From Adiantum capillus-veneris (lineage: Eukaryota; Streptophyta; Polypodiopsida; Polypodiales; Pteridaceae), in NCBI GenBank assembly GCA_014529385.2, contig CM043968.1, positions 132,440,018-132,504,017 on the forward strand: a DNA stretch of 64,000 bases, in the 5' to 3' direction. Positions within the stretch are counted from its first letter, which is position 1. Each line of letters begins with the position of its first letter. Below are positions 59,189 to 64,000 of this stretch, in pieces. The position numbers and the translations under genes are program-made. The notes below the pieces were generated by a model, which saw nothing but the letters and a program-made list of their open reading frames with translations, was not told the DNA's origin and made no database searches.

Positions 59189-60784
59189 CTTCTGTCCCTT
59201 CATCAAGTTGACCCTCATGGTTATGCAACCTATGAGGAAGGTTTTCTGAAACTTTGGGGGCAATGGTCAGACTCACTAAACCCTGGTGAGCGAGCTCCCA
59301 ATTGCCTCCAAAAGGATCGATTTATCTCAGGTTTTTACCCCTTGTTCAGGGAGAAGGTAAAGAGCAAATTTCCAAATACTTTTGAAGATGCCTTAAGAAT
59401 TGCTAGGGAAAAGAATAGAAAGATTCTCTATCAAGCCCAAGCTGGCCAGCTAGCTTTGGGAGGCAATATCACAACTATGGAAGCTTCTCACATACCTCCA
59501 AATGTGCCTAATGCACCAGACCTCAATAGAGGTCAACAAGAAGATATGCTCCAACAAATAAACAATCTCACAAACTAGCTAGAGGGGTTGAGAGTAAATC
59601 TTCTGCAGGGTGCAAGAAGGCCTATTGAGGGAAATGGTGGGAATCGGCCACCAATGCGACGTCAAGCAAGGGAAATGTTGTGTTACAATTGTGGGGAAAT
59701 TGGCCACGGCATGTATAATTGCCCTCATCCCAGAAGATATGACTACCCTGTCAGAGGTCCTCGACAACAAGTAAGTCCACCCCGTGCTAGAGCTCAAGCA
59801 CAAGAGCAACCGCAACCTCAAATTTTGCAGCCACCTCGTGCTCAAGCTCAAGCCCCTGCTACTCAACCAAATGTGAGCATCATAAGGATGGAGGAGGTCC
59901 TCAAGGGCATAAGCAACCAGGAAGAAATAGCTAAAGGGAAGATGAAGATAGATGAAGTGGCTACAATGCCTATCAAACGTGTGCGTGTCCAAGATGAAGT
60001 AGGTAAAGAAACAAGCAAGGATGCAAGCAATGAAGCAAGTACATCTCGGGCAACTAAAGATGAAGCCAAGAAGAGAAAGACCCGTACTAGGTCTCAAATT
60101 GACATCTCTGATTTCCCTATGGGATCTCGGACACAACCTTATGACTTGACAGCTGATGTGAGTTCTCAAGGACCAAAGATTACTTGGCCACAACTACTTC
60201 ATATCTCCCCAAAGCTTCGACGACAATGGTCAAAAATGGTGAGCACGAGGGCAAAGCGAAGTAAGCTAGTAAGTGTAATCAAAGCATATGGTCTCAAGGA
60301 TATAGTGCCTCTGGTGGAGGCTCAAATCAAGGGACAACGGATTCCAAAAACTTACATTGACAATGGAGCAGAGGTTTGTGTCATGACAGAAAAGCTAATG
60401 CATCAATTGGGTTTAGAGGTAATGGAATCATCAAACTTTAGGGCAAAAATGGCAAATAATGTCTCTGTCACTTGTGTGGGTGTAGTGAAAGCTTTGAGAG
60501 TTTCTATTTTTGGAATCACTACAGAGGTTGATGCTTATGTGATGCTAGTAAAGGGAGAAGGATACCCCCTTATTTTAGGACGACCTTGGCTCATGGGTAT
60601 AGGAGCTAGGCAAGATTGGGCAACAGGAGACTTGGAGTTGAGGCCTCGCATGGGTGGCCATAGTCGGAAGGTGGTTTATAACCTAAAGAATGGGCGACAA
60701 GAGAACCTTGAACTAGAGACGTCAGCTGATGAGTGGAGCTCAAGTGGATGCTCCTCATCCATGCGAGGAAGAGAGTTCAAGTGA
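59189..60784 (+). pseudogene. G3 gag 3' part and aspartic protease
   Basis: Continues gag (KLWGQWSDSLNPGERAPN, DRFISGFYPLFREKVKSKFP) to a TAG at 59576 that likely replaces Gln (LTN*LEGLRVN). The same frame goes on with a CCHC knuckle (CYNCGEIGHGMYNC), a Gln/Pro/Ala-rich linker, a basic region with ISDFPMG, and protease. The active site reads YIDNGAEVCVM, with DNG in place of DTG/DSG, and is followed by ILGRPWLM. The frame ends at 60784, overlapping the pol frame. Confidence 0.9.
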
Positions 60785-61409
60785 AGAGAGTGATAGCACT
60801 CTCGAAGTCATGGGCGTCACCATAAAGGAATCTACCTCATCAGAAGACAACCCAAGGATCCAAATGGAGAATGTGTGGGATGCCAGCCTAGAGGAGATGT
60901 TATCCAAGGATATAAAGGAAGAAGAAAAGGAGGGTTATGTAAATGTTCTCAAGAAGCATGCATCATTGTTTATTTCTGATTACACTCACATTACAGGTGT
61001 CACTGCAGTGAAGCATCATATCCATCTAAAAGAAGGGAGCAAGCCAGTAGTACAAAAACTAAGAAGATTAGGAGTTGTGCAACAAAATGCACTGTTGTCT
61101 GAAGTGAAGAGACTCTTAGAAGCAGGATTCATATACCCAGTAGAAGATTCAGAATGGGTCTCCCCAGTAGTGGTGAGGCCAAAGAAGAATGGTAAATGGC
61201 GAGTGTGCGTGGATTACAAGCCACTAAATGCTGCAACAAAGAGGGACCACTTCCCTCTCCCATTTCAAGATGAGATTCTAAATGAAGTAGCAGGCCATGA
61301 GAGATACACAGTGTGTGATGGCTACTCTGGCTACTTTCAAATACGCATTGCAGAGGAGGACCAGAAAAAGACTACTTTCATCACACCATGGGGATGTTTT
61401 GCATTTTGA
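60729..61409 (+). pseudogene. G3 pol, first part: linker and reverse transcriptase fingers/palm
   Basis: In the +1 frame relative to gag-protease. The RT start is VVQKLRRLGVVQQNALLSEV, then WVSPVVVRPKKNGKWRVCVD, YKPLNAATKRDHFPLPF and the first catalytic Asp region (YTVCDGYSGYFQI). It stops at TGA (61407) within the usual FA(Y/F)RVMPFGL block. The Arg CGA has become TGA and the frame simply continues at 61413. Confidence 0.92.
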
Positions 61410-61412
61410 GTC

Positions 61413-63560
61413 ATGCCTTTTGGTCTCACCAACGCTCCAGTCACCTTTCAACGGTTCATGAACATGGTCTTCCAACCTTACTTTGGTAAGTCCATAAGGG
61501 TTTTCATAGATGACTTTTGTATTTACAGCTCCAAAAGTATGCATCTCGGCAAGATTGATGAAGGATTTACTCGTTTAGCTAAGCTGGGTGGACAACTAAA
61601 CAAGGACAAATGTCACATTGGGGAAAGCAAGGTTACACTATTAGGGCATGTAGTGTCCATTGATGGAATCGAGGTAGATCCTGAAAAGATAGAAACATTG
61701 CTAAATCTACCTTCCCCAACTTCCATCAAACAATTAATCTCCTTCTTGCAAAAGCTAAGATATTTGAGTAGATTCATACACTTACTCTCCCAAGTGATAT
61801 TTCCTCTACAACAGCTGACTCGTCAAGAGACGCTTGTTTGGAGTGAAGAAAGTGAAGGGCATTTTAGAGAGATTAAAAAAATGTTAGGGTCACTCCATGT
61901 AATCCTCCAACCTTGTTGGGAAGAAACATTCTTTGTAAACCCTAGTGTGGGAGAAGAAGCCATTGTTGCTGCCCTCCTACAAAAAGATCCAAAAACCTCC
62001 TTTATGAGGCCTGTGTATTTTGCTAGCCGCCTCATGGAAAACACAGAGAAGGCCTACACCCTGATGGAACAGCTAGTGTTAGCTCTCATGTTTGTGGTAA
62101 CCAAATTTCGGCCATACTTGCTGCCGAAGAGGTTTGTAATTATCACTGTGGAGGATATGTTTCCCTATGCACTACAACATATGGAAATCTTTGACAAAAT
62201 AGCAAAGTGGGTGGTGCGACTTCAAGAGTTTGATTATACAATACAGGTTGAAAGAACAACTCGAGCATGCTTAGCCGACATTTTAACAAACAAGTGCTAT
62301 GAAAAAGTTTTCCATTTGAAGAGAAAGGAACTTCCACCACCTCCAGCTCTAGAGGTTTTGGTCAATGCTTATAGCCTCTACTTTGATGGAGCATACAAGA
62401 GAACCAAGGATAAGGCAGCTGCAGGCATCGTGGTCTTATCCCCATTGGGAGAGAAGATCCATGGTGAAGGGATCACTCTAGAAGATGTCCACTCCAACAA
62501 TGAAGCAGAATATCATGCTCTAATTCATGGCCTTTGTTGGTGCCTCGATAATTCAATTAAGAGATTAAACGCTTTTGGTGACTCTATGCTTTTGGTAAGG
62601 CAAATGCAAGGTACATGGGCTTGCAAAAATGCCCGTCTCTTTACTAAAATGAGAGAAGCAAAAGCTCTTATGAGGAGATTTAGGGAGGCACAAGTACATC
62701 ATGTGCCAAGAGACCAGAACAAGGATGCAGACCACCTAGCATCATCAAAGTTAAATGAGTCAATAGTGGGAGCAGTGGCCATCAAACTTCCACTTCAGCA
62801 AGGCAAGGAGGACTTGGAAGATATTATGCACATTCTGGAGCAAGGAGAGGCTCCTAAACACTTGAATGCAGGGGAAAGGCGATGGTTAGCTAGGAAGGCT
62901 ACCAGGTATCGCATAGTAAATGATGACTTGTATTGTCTTGGTAAGGATGGTGTGCTTAGGAGAGTTCCTTTGAAGAGTGAAATTGAAGAGATTTTAAAAG
63001 CTTGTCACGATGATATGAGCGGAGGACACTTTGCACACGACGTCACTAGTAGAAAGGTTCTACAAGCTGGGTTTACTTGGCCAAGTCTTCATCGTGATGT
63101 CAAATACTGGTGTCAAACATGTGATGAATGTCAGAAAGCAGGACCACGACGGCTCATAGCTGAACCTCAGAACCCAATAAAGGTATATGGGCCCTTTGAG
63201 AAGTGGGGAATTGATGCCATAGGGCCTCTACCACGCACTCAGTCAGGTAAAGAGTACATCATCATGGGAGTAGACTACATGACTAGATGGGCTGAGGCTA
63301 TGCCGACCAATAGAATTACTGCTAAGGATGTGAGTCAGTTCATCTTTGACCACATCTGTTGCTGGTTTGGCACTCCTCTTGAAATACTATCTGATAGAGG
63401 ACCAGGGTTTAGAGCAGACTTGGTAGGAGAACTCATGAAGAAGCTTAATATTCAGCATCAACACTCTACTCCTTACTACCCTCAGTGCAATGGTTTGGTG
63501 GAAAAAGTAAATGGAATCATTTGCAAAATTCTCACCAAACAGGTACATGCCAGGCACTAA
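61413..63560 (+). pseudogene. G3 pol: RT palm, RNase H, second RNase H, integrase
   Basis: 715 codons. RT has FIDD (VFIDDFCIYS) in place of YxDD, then LLGHVVSIDGIEVDPEKIE. The first RNase H domain (from about residue 130) is followed by a second, archaeal-type RNase H at about residues 325-450 with YFDGAY, NNEAEYHAL, FGDSMLL and HVPRDQNKDADHLAS, giving the D-E-D-D set. Integrase has the HHCC part (HFAHDVTSRK, CQTCDECQKAG) and the DDE core (KWGIDAIGPLP, LSDRGPGFRADL, YYPQCNGLVEKVN). It ends at TAA (63558) inside integrase. The second RNase H places it in the Tat clade. Confidence 0.93.
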
Positions 63561-64000
63561 GATTGGGACAAACACCTGAATGGAGCTCTATGGGCCTATA
63601 GAACCTCCTTCAAAACCACATTAGGGTACACACCCTTTCATTTGGTTTATGGGAAGGAGGCGCTTTTGCCCATTGAAGTGAAGTTAACAAGTCTTCGAAT
63701 ATTGGGTAGCCAGGTAGGCTCTCAAAAGGAGAAAGTACATCAAAGGATCATGGATCTAGAGAGGCTGCAATTGGATCGTGAAGAAGCCATCAACCACTAT
63801 TCTCAAGAAGCAGAGAAGCGCAGAGAAAAGTTCAACAAAAAGCTAGCATCCAAAGACATCAAAAAGGGATCTCTGGTGCTTCGATATGACAATCGCTTCG
63901 ACACTCGTAAGGATGGAAAGTTTCTTTTCCGATGGGAAGGCCCGTTCTTGGTCACCAAAAAGTTCAAAAATGGCTCTTACAGACTTCAAGACATTGATGG
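63561..64000 (+). pseudogene. G3 integrase C-terminal part, runs off the window
   Basis: The frame continues past the stop (HLNGALWAYRTSFKTTLGYT, YGKEALLPIEVKL, then LFRWEGPFLVTKKFKNGSYR). The RWEGPF.V text is the normal end of plant gypsy integrase. No chromodomain is seen up to the edge. Confidence 0.88.

Larger units (their letters stand above)
33833..64000 (+). mobile_element. Ty3/gypsy Tat-lineage element G3, carrying a nested array
   Basis: In order: 5' LTR (33833-35330), primer site, a long leader with three ORFs in one frame, gag, [22.55-kb inserted array], rest of gag, protease, RT, RNase H, a second archaeal-type RNase H, and integrase. The window ends before the 3' LTR. A second RNase H between RNase H and integrase marks the Tat clade. 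A leader ORF upstream of gag recalls Ogre elements of that clade. Stops at 59576, 61407 and 63558 and the insertion make this copy defective. Confidence 0.9.

Overview
The window is nuclear DNA of a land plant with a large, repeat-packed genome. No intact host gene is visible. What can be identified is almost all retrotransposon: Ty1/copia and Ty3/gypsy elements with initiator-Met-tRNA primer sites, chromodomain elements, a Tat-type gypsy element with a second RNase H, a SINE, a LINE remnant and two MITEs, together with long GA/CT microsatellites. One broken pentatricopeptide (PPR) gene fragment has wording I associate with the expanded PPR families of ferns and lycophytes. A fern is a reasonable but unproven guess.

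Left part (1-11 kb): the 5' end of a leftward Tat-like gypsy element (gag 10-1326, a small leader ORF 1433-1648, primer site 2348-2368, LTR to its right), then a second, more decayed relative (3789-5300) that keeps two leader micro-ORFs in tandem. Beyond it lie unrecognised coding-like scraps, a gypsy protease fragment (7250-7640) and a minisatellite with a conserved palindrome (9195-9720).

Middle part (11-33 kb): a leftward Ty1/copia element bounded by TAGCA duplications (11044-15019) whose gag and protease are deleted; a MITE (15237-15486); a gag pseudogene (16740-17444); a PPR fragment (18790-19075); two rightward chromodomain gypsy pol pseudogenes (19690-21575 and 21800-23870); then an inverted arrangement of two LTRs of one family (24171-25587 rightward, 27719-29187 leftward) flanking a leftward gag-protease pseudogene that carries a MITE (26593-26810). 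A SINE (32650-32915) and a LINE reverse-transcriptase remnant (32980-33240) follow.

Right part (33.3-64 kb) is a nest. The 5' end of a copia element (33323-33832) is cut by a rightward Tat-lineage gypsy element, called G3 here (LTR 33833-35330, leader ORFs, gag, protease, RT, RNase H, second RNase H, integrase, running off the right edge). The gag gene of G3 is interrupted at one point by a 22.55-kb leftward array of a gag-only LTR retrotransposon: five LTRs of about 2.68 kb alternating with four internal regions (36631-59184), flanked once by the target duplication ACGG. Removing the array and one duplication rejoins the G3 gag frame exactly. One array unit keeps a 706-codon ORF. It begins with a gag domain and ends in a long unrecognised, partly hydrophobic domain. 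It has no protease or polymerase, so the family must rely on another element. It shares its unusual primer site with the Tat-like elements here.
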